Positions 1-9,822 of a stretch of DNA of 31,465 bases are shown one piece after another. A model generated the notes under the pieces. It saw only the letters and a list, made by a program, of their open reading frames with translations, did no database searches and was not told the DNA's origin. The first letter of the stretch is position 1; each line of letters starts with the position of its first letter. The position numbers were made by a program, and so were the translations under genes. Origin of the DNA: a virus; the IMG/VR virus record IMGVR_UViG_3300025617_000067, positions 1 to 31,465 of that record, one strand, 5' to 3'.

Positions 1-3000
1 TACAAATTGAGTGCTATCAATGCCATCTAGTGTTGTAGCATCAACATCAGTTAATCCACTACCGTTACCAGTAAATGTACTTGTGCCAATGTTGATATTT
101 CCAAATGTTGTCGTAATTTCACCTGCATCTAGTACACCTGTACCTGTTAAGTTATTATATGTACCTGTAACCCGTGCGTTTGGCACTGTACCGCTTGATA
201 AGTTACTTGCATTAAGTTGTGTTAATCCACTGCCTGTACCATTAAAACTACCACCCCAAATGGCACCCTGTACACCCAAACCACCGTTAACTCTAACAGC
301 ACCAGTAGTTGTACTCGATGCTGCACTAGTGTTGGTAAATGTCTTAACACCGCCCATGCTTTGGTTACCGCCAAGTCTAGCACCAGCTACTGTACCGCTT
401 GATAAGTTACTTGCGTTTAGTGACGATAGTCCACTACCGTTACCAGTAAATGTACTTGTGCCAATGTTAATGTTGCCAAATCCTGAAGTAATACTACCGC
501 TGTTTAAAGCACCAGTACCTGTAATACTGCCTTGGTGTTGTGTTATACTCGAAGCAGCAATAGCCGAATCAGGTATAACACTATTGTTAATTGATGCAAT
601 ACTCGAAGCATTAACATTTGTTAATCCGCTACCATCTCCTGTAAATATACTTGTACCAATGTTGATATTTCCAAAACCTGTGTTAATACTACCACTGTTA
701 AGAATTCCTGTTCCAGTAATATCTCCTTGGTGCTGTGTTACGTTTCCGCTACTAACACGAGCGTTAGCAAATGTACCACTTGTGATTTGATCTGCTGCAA
801 TATCACCTATGAAGTTATCTGCAACAACATCCTTGGCAACACGTAGACCGCCTGTAATTTTTACACTTGGCGAATCATCAGCAAATGTTTCGGCAGTATC
901 AACGTTTGTTGCATCAGTGAATGTAACAAAACTATTAGCTGCTAGTGTTGTAAATGCACCTGTGCTTGGAGTAGTATTTCCAATTGGTGTGTTGTTTAAA
1001 CTTGGAATAGTTAATGTACCGTCAACATTAGCATCGCCGTCAATGTCAACACTATGTCTAAATCTAGTCGTGCCAGTTGTTTCGCCAATTACAATACTAG
1101 TTGCTGCTTGAGCAAATGCAATAGTAGTTGCATTGTCTTTTAACAAATTAAATGTACCAGTTTCGTCTGTATCAATTGTTGTACCGTTTACATTTAGATT
1201 GCCGTTTAATGTAGTTGTAGCATTTCTAATTGTTGCGGTACCTGTAGTTGCACCAATCGTAATACCTGTACTAGCACTACCAAAGTTAATTGTTGTGGCT
1301 GTTGCATTTATTAAGTTAAATGTACTGCTGTTTGTAGTAATATCACCGCCATCTACATTAACATCTCCGTCTACATCTAAGTTATTGTTAATACTTGTTG
1401 TACCTGTAGTTGCACCAATATCAATTGCAGTTGCAGCGCCGCCAAAGTTAATTGTTGTTGCTGTACTATCAAACAGTGCCATTGTTGCACTTGCAGCATT
1501 AATCCCTGTTGTAATAGTTGGGCTTGTGCCAAATACTAGAGCGCCACTACCTGTTTCGTCGCTTATAACACCTGCAAGTTGCGCACTTGTAGTTGCTGCA
1601 AACTGACTTAAATTACCTCTGTTAGCAAGTGTACCGCTTGTCGGTAATGTTAACGCTGTTGCGCCTGTTGTTGTAAGTGATAATGTATGTGCACCACTAT
1701 GTGTAAAGTTGCCACCAAGTGTAATTGTTTTTGTACCATTGTTTACACCTGTACCGCCATAAGTAGGGCTAATAATACTACCTTGCCATGTACCTGTGCC
1801 AATTGTACCAACACTTGTTAAACTACTATTAACAACAGCACTGCCTAGTGTTGTCGAACTTAGTACACTATTACCGTTGATACGATATACTTTACTACTA
1901 GCTAGTTCGAAGTTTTCACTTGATGTCCAGCTGTCAGTTGCATTAACCCAATTGAGTGTTTTATCAGTTGCGCCTTTTAGTGTAATACCGCCGCCGTCTG
2001 CTGTAACATCAGTTGGTGTAGCTACTGCTCCTAGTTCAATATTTTTGTCGTCTACACTTAGTTCGGTTGTGTTAATTGTTGTAGTTGTACCATTAACTGT
2101 TAAATCACCTGTTACAACCAAATCGCCTGCAATATCAGTGTCGCCTGTTGTGTATGCTACTGTAAACTTGTTTAGTCCATCACCGTACCCAATATTACCT
2201 GTAGATCCAATTTGCATACGCTGAGTACCTGCTGTATAAAAATCAAGTTGATCATTATCTGCACCTGCACTTGTTTCTGCTTCAATTTTTGTGTCTTGGT
2301 CAACATCTTTAACACCGCCAAGTGATCCCCAGTTACCTCCGTCGTAGCCTTCAAAAGTACTATCATCAGTGTTATAACGTATTTGCCCTTGGGAAGCAAC
2401 ACCGCGTTCTGCAGATGTTCCAACAGGTATTTTAATAGATCCTGTACTTGTTAAATTTACATATCCTGAAATAATTACATCACCGTCGGTGTTAACTGTA
2501 AACCTTGTAGTATAAACTTGTTCAATATCGCCTGCTGTACCAGTTTCGCCAGTTTGAATAATAACACTACCACCTGTAGCACTACCAGTACTTAAACCGC
2601 CTGATAGTACTAAGTCACCGCCGGCGATATTGTTACCAATACCACTTTCGCCTTTGATTGTTGCATCTACTGGGCTCGAACTTGCTTCTGCACTACCTAG
2701 AATAATATTCCTATTTCTTAGTAACAGTGTATTATCTCTAATAATCGTACCACTTCTAGCAACTGCTGGATCGGCACTAACGTTAGCATCAACTCTAATT
2801 GTAAACGATGTAGCTGTTTCGCTTGCGCCTAATACTGGCCAAGTTCCGTCTACATTAGTAATTCCACTTCCTGAAACTGTTACAGTATCACCTGCTCTAA
2901 TTCCTAATGTTAATGGTGTAGTTGTAAATGTAATATTAGTAGTTGTTAATATACTACCAGTTAAATCATTGCTTAAGAACACTTCGCCTGCGTCAGTAAC

Positions 3001-6000
3001 ACCTGTAACAGTTGTGTTAGCTGGAAGGTTTCCACTACCTGTTACTAACATACCAAACAAGATATTTGATACATCACCAAATAATATAACATTTTCGCCG
3101 TTTGCACTTGCAGCATTAGTTTGACGAGTAATACTATTTAAATTAACAGTAACGTCCTGGCTAGTACTTGCAAAATAACTAATTACTGTAGAACTAATAT
3201 TTCTACCTGTACTAGAAGCACCAATTTTAACATTTTCAGCATCGCCTCCGATTTCTATAGCAGTAACATTTTCGTTGTAAACTTGTCCAAGTCCTGTACT
3301 ACTTGAAGTTAGTTTAGCACTACCAACATCTAACCCTTCAGCAAGATCAAGTGCTGTACCCCACTCTGGTGTTACGCCGTTTGATTTTAAGAAACTGTTC
3401 TGTCTACCAATTTCAAGTGTGTTTAAACTACCAGCACTTTGCGCATAAAGAATGTCACCAACAGCATAGGTACTAATATTTGTGCCGCCTCTGTTAACTG
3501 GAACTAAACTTGTTAAGTTAGCAGGGTTTAAAAAGTATGCACTATCAAGTCCGTCAAGTGTACCTGCATCAACAATACCATCTTTAATGAATACTTCGCC
3601 GCTACCGTTGTCATTTACATCAAATTGTTGTTGAATAAATCTTGCAACACCTAGAGTTGAAAATGTACCAAGGGGATCATAATCAACGTTTGAAATACCA
3701 ACGTTAACAGGATCACCGTAAAACTCTCCGCCTAAACTATTACCAGTTAATGTTATTGGATTATCTGTTGTATTTGCCTTTTTCAAACTTTGTACAACAG
3801 TTTGATAGCTACTATCACCTCTTAAGAATGTATCAGTGTTAGCAACACCAGAACTTGCAAGTCTACTTGGAGAAATAGTACCAGAAATAATATTTCCTGC
3901 GTCAATGTTTGTAACAGCAAGCGTGTTCCAATTATCTTTAATTCTACTTGATGTGTTTATAACTCCAGTAACTTGAACGTTGTTTGCAATAACTTCTGCA
4001 CTACCAATACCTTGACCGTCAATGTCTCTTGCATTTGTAACAAGGCCATTAATACTTGCAAGTGCATCAGATCTTAATTCGTGTATTGTAAACGAATTGT
4101 CTGTTATACTACCAACAAAGAATCTAGAACCGCTTGGAATTGCTTCAGCATTAACACTAAACAATTCGTTAGCACTCGAACCGTCGCTCAACGTTTCAAA
4201 TCTTACAGCATCACCAGTTGTTAGCCCGTGTGCTACAACTGTAAGACTATTATCAACTTGGTTAACAACTCGTCTTGTTAGGTTATGATTGTTATTTGCT
4301 GGTGTTGATAAGAATTCAACTTGATTTAGCAAACTAAAATCTTCGTATAATTCAATAGTACTATTGTCTATTCGTTTAGTATAATAAACTAGTCCATTTA
4401 TCAACCCGCCAATTGCAACATTTCCTAATGTATTGTAAATTACCGGATCGCCGTTTCCATAGCCGTGGTTTGAAATACTGATTCTGTATGTTGTATAATC
4501 AACAGCACCGCCGCCGCCTGTAGTACCTGCTAAGAAGTTGTTTGAAATTTCATCATCTAAGTTAATCTGTATTCCATTTTGTACAGCAGCATTGTCCTCT
4601 ACAAAGTCAATACTTGTAGCACTTGCAACAAATAATTCTCCACCTAGTATGTTTACATATGCACGTTTTTCAATGCTTGTAATTTCAACTTCAAATCCAC
4701 TTCCTGTACCGCCAATTGAACTTGCTAATGTACTAACAACATCGCCAACTTCGTATCCAATACCGCCTGTTTTAATATCAACGTCTGTAACTTGTCCAGC
4801 AGTAACCGTAATGTCTGCTGTTGCACCAGTGCCAGTTCCTGATACATTAGTTAATGCTACATCAGTATATGTTTTTGTAGCGCCGGTTGGAGTATACAAA
4901 CTACCACCAGTAATTTCGCCATTATCAACATTTGTAAGAACACCATATCGTATTTCGGTAACAGCACCTTGGGCATTTCCGTCAGCACTTGTAGCAATAG
5001 TTCTGGCAGTTCCGCTATCACCTGTACTTGATACATCACTACCACTATTGGAAATAGTAAATGTTGATGCACTTGGTACACTTAGTACTTTACCGTTTAC
5101 ACTAAAAGTTGTGTCACCTACAACAACAACTTGTACATTGTTATCAATTTGAAAATTGTGTGCTCCGTTTGTTGTAATTGTAGCTACGTTACTTGTACGT
5201 TGTATATTTGTTATATCAATGCTTGTAAACGTATAATCAGCATCTGTATCAAGTATAAGGTACTGACTTGTATTTGAGCTACGTAAGAAAAAGTTGTCAA
5301 CAATGTCACTACTCGAGCCTTTACTATCAACTGTTACACCTGAATCAACTCCGTTAACATAAAGGCTACCTGAGCTTACTTCCCACGGATCAGCTGTACT
5401 GTCATTTGTTTCGTCCCAACGCTCAGTTTGCGAAGCAACAAGAATAGTTGTACTATTTGTATACTCGCCCTTGGCATATGCAACTGCACCTGTAACACCA
5501 GGTTGTGTAATTTCGTCACCGTCATCTGCGGTAATTGCACCTGATAATGTAAGTTCTACTTGTTGATAATTTTCTGTAGCAATGTCACCAGCTTTCAAAT
5601 CTGTTGCTGGAATATTGTTTACTTGCTCAAGTCTTGACAAATACCCGTTAGAATTAGTGTTTGTAAACTGTCTAGTAGCAGGAATCAAATCTGCGTTTAA
5701 CTGACCGTTTGTGTTTAACTGAACAATAGCACCGGGCACAGCAGCAGTTGATACTGTTTTATCAACAAAGCCGCCTAGTCTGTTACTGATAAAGTTACGT
5801 ACAGCTGCCTGTGTACTCAATCTTGCATCACTAGGTCCGCCAATTTCATCGTCACCTAAGTTAACACTAGTTGAAATTTCTTCAATAGCAACATCTGAAA
5901 GACTCAAACGCAGAGCATCAAGTTCATCCACCTGTACTTTGTTACGGAAGGTAATGTTACCAGTTCTGTTGAAAGCTGTAATAAAGTCACCAACTTTAAA

Positions 6001-9000
6001 ATCACCAAGTTCGTTTGTACCCGATGAGTAACAACGACCTGGTAGTTCTTCAAACTGTTCGTATTCTTCTCTTGTGTTACCACCGTTTTGCGGTAGTGCG
6101 TTATAGTCTGTACCCGATCCTGCAAATTCCCATGTATGCGAAGAACTGTTAACAATACTCGGTCTGTGGAACCATGCTGCATTTTCTGGCAAGTTACTTA
6201 GGTTAGTTAAACTGCTAGTACCGTCTGTAGCAGTTACCGTAAATGTAGCAGTACCTAAATTTCTTATAGAACTTACTTCGTTAATACCAATGCTTAAATT
6301 TGGCGAGCCTGCATGGTCTGATGTAATTGTACTTGTTGCATCAAATTGAATACGTAGTGTACTTGATCCAACTGTAACTTGTTCAATACTAACAACTAAC
6401 TTACGTTCTATTGGTGTCCAGCTGTGTACAATAGCACTATTATTGTTTGCACCTGTAGTACCAGCAATCTGTCTACCTGGAACAAAATCATAGTTTTCTG
6501 CACCTGATTCAAGAATAAGTTGCTGATATGTTGTGTGACTTTGTGTGATTTCTTCAACAAAGAATTCAATAATGTTAGACAGAAATTTATGTGTTCCGGT
6601 GTTATTAAATCCTTCAAATAAATCAACGTTAAATTCTAAACTATCATCAAACGTTAAAGAAAATTCGTTTTCATCAATGAGTTTAATATAGTATGTCTGT
6701 TCAGGATCTAAGCCGCCAATTGGTTTGTTTCCGTCAGGATCGTAAATTACTTTTTGACCGTTTGTATATCCATGTCCAGTAATTGTAAATATGTTAGTTA
6801 AAGCACTTACTTCAGTGTTAGCATTAAAAGTTTGCTCAGTAGGAGCAGGTTTAAATGTATTTGTAATATCTCCTTCGGAGCTAACTTCTGTATAATCAGG
6901 AATATCAAGAGGATCTCTAATAGCTTCTTTTACAATTTCAAATCTACTATCAATAAAATCTTCTATATCTAAACTTACTCCAACTACTCCAGTAACTACT
7001 GCATTAGTAAGTACACTTGCACGTTCAATTGCAGCAATAGTTTGACGCTCTTGTCCACTAATCTGACTTCTAGTACTGTCTGCTAAGTTATTTGTATAAT
7101 ACGAAAGACCGGCAGCTCTAGTGTATCTATTACCTGTATCCCATGTATCTTTAGCAACAGCTTCAACAATAAGCCTTGTATCTCTACGACACTTTTCAAC
7201 ATCGTAAGTAAAGTTATACCATATAGCTGCATCCACTTGTTGTTCAATATATTCAGTTACATTTTGAGCAATGTTGACTCTTGTAGTATAATCAAGGACA
7301 TTGTACTGATTTTGGAATGTTTGACTTACCCAAGAAATATCTGGATAATCTTGTGCAAGTTCACTTACAGTTTCGTCACCATCTGCATTAATATGATCTA
7401 TAATTTCTTGTAAAAGATCTTGGGCTTTTGTTGATGCTGCCGCACTACCCGGTGTTCCAGATGTATCTTGTGTCTCTGTAGTTCCAGTCGATAAAGTTAC
7501 TGCTGTTTCAAGAATAACTTGTCCTAATACAGTTTTTAATCTTTCGTATGCTGCAATAGTTTCTTCTTTTTTGCCTGAACCGTATTGCGCAACTGCACCT
7601 ACAAAATAAGCTAATGCAGCATCATAAGTTTGCAAATTACCGCCGTAAGTTAGATCGTAAACTAATGCATCTATAATAAGACCAATGTCTCTTTCGCATG
7701 CAGCACTATCGTAATTAAATATAGATGCAAAAGGTGAAATTTCTGCTGCTACTTGGTCTGCAATCCAGGCAGTAACTTCGTCTTGTACAAATGCTTTGTT
7801 TGCAATTAACTGCTGGACTGCATTTGCATATCCGCTATCACTAGCGTTGTTAGACCCGCCTGTTGGTGTTGGAAAACTGTATGTATCGGCATTTGCTTCA
7901 CCATTTTGAACAATATCAATAACTTCGTCCCATAATGTATCAACACGGGATATATAAGTTGCATCACCTAAATAATTGTCTGTGATACCTTTAGCGTACT
8001 CAAATGCAGCAACAGTCTGATCTCGCTGATCACTAATTACGTTAGCAGCGTTACCTCTGTAATATGCTAGAGCAGCACTAACAGTTCTATAATTACTGTT
8101 AAATGCAGCATCTTGTCTAATAGCATTTAGTAATAAATTTGTATCACGTTTGCATTTTTCAACATTAAAATCAAACCCTGCCCAAATACTTGGTGTTGCA
8201 GCAGAAATTTGCTGTTGTATCCATGTTACTGTGTCATCAGCAATGCTGTTTTTTTCTGCTAAAATTGTATCGTGTGCGGTGCGATATCCTGCTTCACGGA
8301 AACGTAAAACAAATTCTTCAACTGGTGCATCTCGATTAATACCTACAATTGTAAGTGTTTCTTTTCCTTCAAATTGACCAGTTGCTGTTACAGTAGCTCG
8401 GTCAAATTCAAATGCTTTTGGTGAATAACCACTAGATCTCAACGCATACAATCCAAAGTTTGTAGCGGAGTTAGTAATGGAACAATAACCGCCCGACTGT
8501 GTGTAAACACCGTTTAGTAGGAAAATTTGGAAACAACTAACGATCTGTGCATAGGCATCGTTGAGTAGTCGCCAACCTGTACCGCCGAAACTAAGCATGG
8601 TGTATGCGTTAGCAACCATCGATTTACCTTGTTCGGGTACAGCACCGATAGTTGGGTTTTCAGCTTCAATAGCAAAATCCGGAACGTTTGGCGATTCAAC
8701 TAGCGCACCATCGATCTTAGCGCCGCTACCTCCTAAGAACGAAATAATAGAAGCGTTCTGTGTATAAGGAGATGTAAAAATTCTTGGTTTAGAGTTAGGT
8801 AAGTAGGTATATTCTGCACGGTCAGTTACGTCTGTTGCTGTTGGGTCATCAAACACTGTTGCATAATCCCAGGTAATAGTAGGAATACCATTTGCGTCAA
8901 CACCGTCGCGGAATGTAAATTCACCAAAGTAACAAGCGTTACGAACACGGAACATGTCTAAATTAGCATTAGCAGGACGTACAATACATCCACGCAAACC

Positions 9001-9702
9001 ATCACCTTTAACAACAACATTATCTGGAATAATAACCGGATTGTCTTCTGTGTAGTCACCAACAGCAACTTTTACGTTAACTCGTGTACCAGATAACGTA
9101 CCATCTGGATTATAAACAATAGCACTGGCTAATTTACAAGCACGTTTAATTGTTCTAACTGGAGCACTTTGTCCGTCGTTGTCGTCGTCGCCTTGTTCTT
9201 CTGAAACATAGATGACATTACCGCCAAAAATATCCGGATCAGTAAAACTTAAATTTCCACTACCGTCTGTTTTTAATAGTTGACCGATTGTACCTGTAAC
9301 TGGAGGCAATGTTAAGGTATATCCGCCGGCTAACGTATCTGGTGATTTTAATGACACTCCGTCGTCACCGGAAGCTGTTAATTCTTTAAACGTTAGCGTA
9401 TTTGCATCTTCGATATTTACTCGGTCTTTTAAATTAATATCAGTATCGTTAATAATCATACGTTCGGTATTATTAACTGTTACAGTAACTTGTGCTTGAT
9501 TTTCTGCGCCTAGATCATCAACTTTAACTTCTGTATCACCTTCAAAAATTCTTTTAGTAATGTCTTGTACAGTATTATCGTCACGCAGTAGATATACTTT
9601 ACCGTCTGCTGTGTTAATTGCTAATTCGCCGGAATCTAGTTGAGAAACTATCGGTTGCTTACCTGCGACCGCACTACGCTTGTGTTTAATTGTCGTTGCC
9701 AT
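1..9702 (-). CDS. Giant virion structural protein, fibre/spike-like (3' end outside window)
   Basis: One uninterrupted minus-strand frame of 3234 codons runs from ATG at 9702 to base 1; no stop is seen, so the C-terminus is missing. The start is set by AGGAGG nine bases upstream. Domains in order: N-terminal MATTIKHKRS...GELAIN segment; about residues 160-430 a parallel beta-helix/DUF1565-like domain (YVSEEQGDDDNDG, then TIKRA, VAVGDYTEDNP); about 440-1000 three CxRD...DA repeats; about 1200 a YNALPQNGG module; then long beta-rich repeats, including NTDDSTFEGYDG near 2450, several TTINFGGAATAI-type units, and C-terminal FGNINIGTSTFTG repeats. It is paralogous to the 2528-aa protein upstream. 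Architecture and context suggest a tail fibre, spike or other virion appendage; this is inference, and no enzyme motif is seen. Plus-strand frames here are antisense shadows. Confidence 0.9.
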   Translation of the reverse strand, partial: MATTIKHKRSAVAGKQPIVSQLDSGELAINTADGKVYLLRDDNTVQDITKRIFEGDTEVKVDDLGAENQAQVTVTVNNTERMIINDTDINLKDRVNIEDANTLTFKELTASGDDGVSLKSPDTLAGGYTLTLPPVTGTIGQLLKTDGSGNLSFTDPDIFGGNVIYVSEEQGDDDNDGQSAPVRTIKRACKLASAIVYNPDGTLSGTRVNVKVAVGDYTEDNPVIIPDNVVVKGDGLRGCIVRPANANLDMFRVRNACYFGEFTFRDGVDANGIPTITWDYATVFDDPTATDVTDRAEYTYLPNSKPRIFTSPYTQNASIISFLGGSGAKIDGALVESPNVPDFAIEAENPTIGAVPEQGKSMVANAYTMLSFGGTGWRLLNDAYAQIVSCFQIFLLNGVYTQSGGYCSITNSATNFGLYALRSSGYSPKAFEFDRATVTATGQFEGKETLTIVGINRDAPVEEFVLRFREAGYRTAHDTILAEKNSIADDTVTWIQQQISAATPSIWAGFDFNVEKCKRDTNLLLNAIRQDAAFNSNYRTVSAALAYYRGNAANVISDQRDQTVAAFEYAKGITDNYLGDATYISRVDTLWDEVIDIVQNGEANADTYSFPTPTGGSNNASDSGYANAVQQLIANKAFVQDEVTAWIADQVAAEISPFASIFNYDSAACERDIGLIIDALVYDLTYGGNLQTYDAALAYFVGAVAQYGSGKKEETIAAYERLKTVLGQVILETAVTLSTGTTETQDTSGTPGSAAASTKAQDLLQEIIDHINADGDETVSELAQDYPDISWVSQTFQNQYNVLDYTTRVNIAQNVTEYIEQQVDAAIWYNFTYDVEKCRRDTRLIVEAVAKDTWDTGNRYTRAAGLSYYTNNLADSTRSQISGQERQTIAAIERASVLTNAVVTGVVGVSLDIEDFIDSRFEIVKEAIRDPLDIPDYTEVSSEGDITNTFKPAPTEQTFNANTEVSALTNIFTITGHGYTNGQKVIYDPDGNKPIGGLDPEQTYYIKLIDENEFSLTFDDSLEFNVDLFEGFNNTGTHKFLSNIIEFFVEEITQSHTTYQQLILESGAENYDFVPGRQIAGTTGANNNSAIVHSWTPIERKLVVSIEQVTVGSSTLRIQFDATSTITSDHAGSPNLSIGINEVSSIRNLGTATFTVTATDGTSSLTNLSNLPENAAWFHRPSIVNSSSHTWEFAGSGTDYNALPQNGGNTREEYEQFEELPGRCYSSGTNELGDFKVGDFITAFNRTGNITFRNKVQVDELDALRLSLSDVAIEEISTSVNLGDDEIGGPSDARLSTQAAVRNFISNRLGGFVDKTVSTAAVPGAIVQLNTNGQLNADLIPATRQFTNTNSNGYLSRLEQVNNIPATDLKAGDIATENYQQVELTLSGAITADDGDEITQPGVTGAVAYAKGEYTNSTTILVASQTERWDETNDSTADPWEVSSGSLYVNGVDSGVTVDSKGSSSDIVDNFFLRSSNTSQYLILDTDADYTFTSIDITNIQRTSNVATITTNGAHNFQIDNNVQVVVVGDTTFSVNGKVLSVPSASTFTISNSGSDVSSTGDSGTARTIATSADGNAQGAVTEIRYGVLTNVDNGEITGGSLYTPTGATKTYTDVALTNVSGTGTGATADITVTAGQVTDVDIKTGGIGYEVGDVVSTLASSIGGTGSGFEVEITSIEKRAYVNILGGELFVASATSIDFVEDNAAVQNGIQINLDDEISNNFLAGTTGGGGAVDYTTYRISISNHGYGNGDPVIYNTLGNVAIGGLINGLVYYTKRIDNSTIELYEDFSLLNQVEFLSTPANNNHNLTRRVVNQVDNSLTVVAHGLTTGDAVRFETLSDGSSANELFSVNAEAIPSGSRFFVGSITDNSFTIHELRSDALASINGLVTNARDIDGQGIGSAEVIANNVQVTGVINTSSRIKDNWNTLAVTNIDAGNIISGTISPSRLASSGVANTDTFLRGDSSYQTVVQSLKKANTTDNPITLTGNSLGGEFYGDPVNVGISNVDYDPLGTFSTLGVARFIQQQFDVNDNGSGEVFIKDGIVDAGTLDGLDSAYFLNPANLTSLVPVNRGGTNISTYAVGDILYAQSAGSLNTLEIGRQNSFLKSNGVTPEWGTALDLAEGLDVGSAKLTSSSTGLGQVYNENVTAIEIGGDAENVKIGASSTGRNISSTVISYFASTSQDVTVNLNSITRQTNAASANGENVILFGDVSNILFGMLVTGSGNLPANTTVTGVTDAGEVFLSNDLTGSILTTTNITFTTTPLTLGIRAGDTVTVSGSGITNVDGTWPVLGASETATSFTIRVDANVSADPAVARSGTIIRDNTLLLRNRNIILGSAEASSSPVDATIKGESGIGNNIAGGDLVLSGGLSTGSATGGSVIIQTGETGTAGDIEQVYTTRFTVNTDGDVIISGYVNLTSTGSIKIPVGTSAERGVASQGQIRYNTDDSTFEGYDGGNWGSLGGVKDVDQDTKIEAETSAGADNDQLDFYTAGTQRMQIGSTGNIGYGDGLNKFTVAYTTGDTDIAGDLVVTGDLTVNGTTTTINTTELSVDDKNIELGAVATPTDVTADGGGITLKGATDKTLNWVNATDSWTSSENFELASSKVYRINGNSVLSSTTLGSAVVNSSLTSVGTIGTGTWQGSIISPTYGGTGVNNGTKTITLGGNFTHSGAHTLSLTTTGATALTLPTSGTLANRGNLSQFAATTSAQLAGVISDETGSGALVFGTSPTITTGINAASATMALFDSTATTINFGGAATAIDIGATTGTTSINNNLDVDGDVNVDGGDITTNSSTFNLINATATTINFGSASTGITIGATTGTATIRNATTTLNGNLNVNGTTIDTDETGTFNLLKDNATTIAFAQAATSIVIGETTGTTRFRHSVDIDGDANVDGTLTIPSLNNTPIGNTTPSTGAFTTLAANSFVTFTDATNVDTAETFADDSPSVKITGGLRVAKDVVADNFIGDIAADQITSGTFANARVSSGNVTQHQGDITGTGILNSGSINTGFGNINIGTSIFTGDGSGLTNVNASSIASINNSVIPDSAIAASSITQHQGSITGTGALNSGSITSGFGNINIGTSTFTGNGSGLSSLNASNLSSGTVAGARLGGNQSMGGVKTFTNTSAASSTTTGAVRVNGGLGVQGAIWGGSFNGTGSGLTQLNASNLSSGTVPNARVTGTYNNLTGTGVLDAGEITTTFGNINIGTSTFTGNGSGLTDVDATTLDGIDSTQFV
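40..790 (-). repeat. C-terminal FGNINIGTSTFTG coding repeats
   Basis: The visible end of the giant protein has four related units of about 60 aa: FGNINIGT[SI]xFTG[ND]GSGL followed by segments such as LNASNLSSGTV. At DNA level a 26-base stretch (actgtaccgcttgataag...) is identical at 185-210 and 389-414, and the segments near 55, 431 and 627 are closely related. This repeat style is typical of marine T4-like phage fibres. Confidence 0.75.
2294..2391 (-). repeat. Module duplicated at 10826-10923
   Basis: A 26-base identity (2294-2319 = 10826-10851) and a 43-base identity (2349-2391 = 10881-10923) sit at exactly the same spacing in the two giant genes, with diverged sequence between. They encode the YNTDDSTFEGYDG...GSLGGVKDVDQDT module in both proteins. 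Confidence 0.9.
7150..8170 (-). repeat. Three-unit CxRD repeat array in the giant protein
   Basis: Three repeat units begin near 8121, 7667 and 7160, with motifs KCKRDTNLLLNA, ACERDIGLIIDA and KCRRDTRLIVEA. They correspond to the array in the neighbouring 2528-aa protein but with fewer copies. Confidence 0.75.
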
Positions 9703-9779
9703 TAAGGCTGCCTCCTATTTAGGTACGGGTCAAGTCTATATAGACGCCCAAAACTACACGATATAAATCGTTGTATACT

Positions 9780-9787
9780 TATTTATC
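9780..9787 (-). promoter_or_regulatory. Late promoter-like GATAAATA before the giant gene
   Basis: Minus-strand GATAAATA matches the T4 late promoter core TATAAATA at seven of eight positions. It lies just after the hairpin that ends the preceding gene and about 78 bases before the ATG at 9702. The leader also holds the 12-base palindrome GTCTATATAGAC at 9734-9745. Confidence 0.5.
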
Positions 9788-9796
9788 ATAGGAGTA

Positions 9797-9822
9797 AAAT
9801 GGTAGCTTAATTAAAAGCTACC
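9797..9822 (-). terminator. Hairpin terminator after the 2528-aa gene
   Basis: Minus-strand GGTAGCTT / AAGCTACC form a perfect 8-bp stem (9801-9808 with 9815-9822) with a 6-base loop containing the stop codon of the 2528-aa gene. The stem is followed by ATTTTAC. The U tract is short, so it may be a partial terminator or an mRNA 3'-end stabiliser. Confidence 0.55.

Noticed and set aside
11-790. Plus-strand frame rich in Val, Pro and Leu
   Set aside because: It is antisense to the repeat-rich end of the giant protein; its composition mirrors Gly/Asn/Thr codons on the other strand, and it has no ribosome-binding site.
1-9702. Diversity-generating retroelement targeting the fibre-like proteins
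   Set aside because: No reverse transcriptase gene or template repeat is visible; the repeats are ordinary protein repeats.
9762-9769. Plus-strand TATAAATC-like late promoter
   Set aside because: No plus-strand gene follows; downstream is the end of the minus-strand 2528-aa gene.
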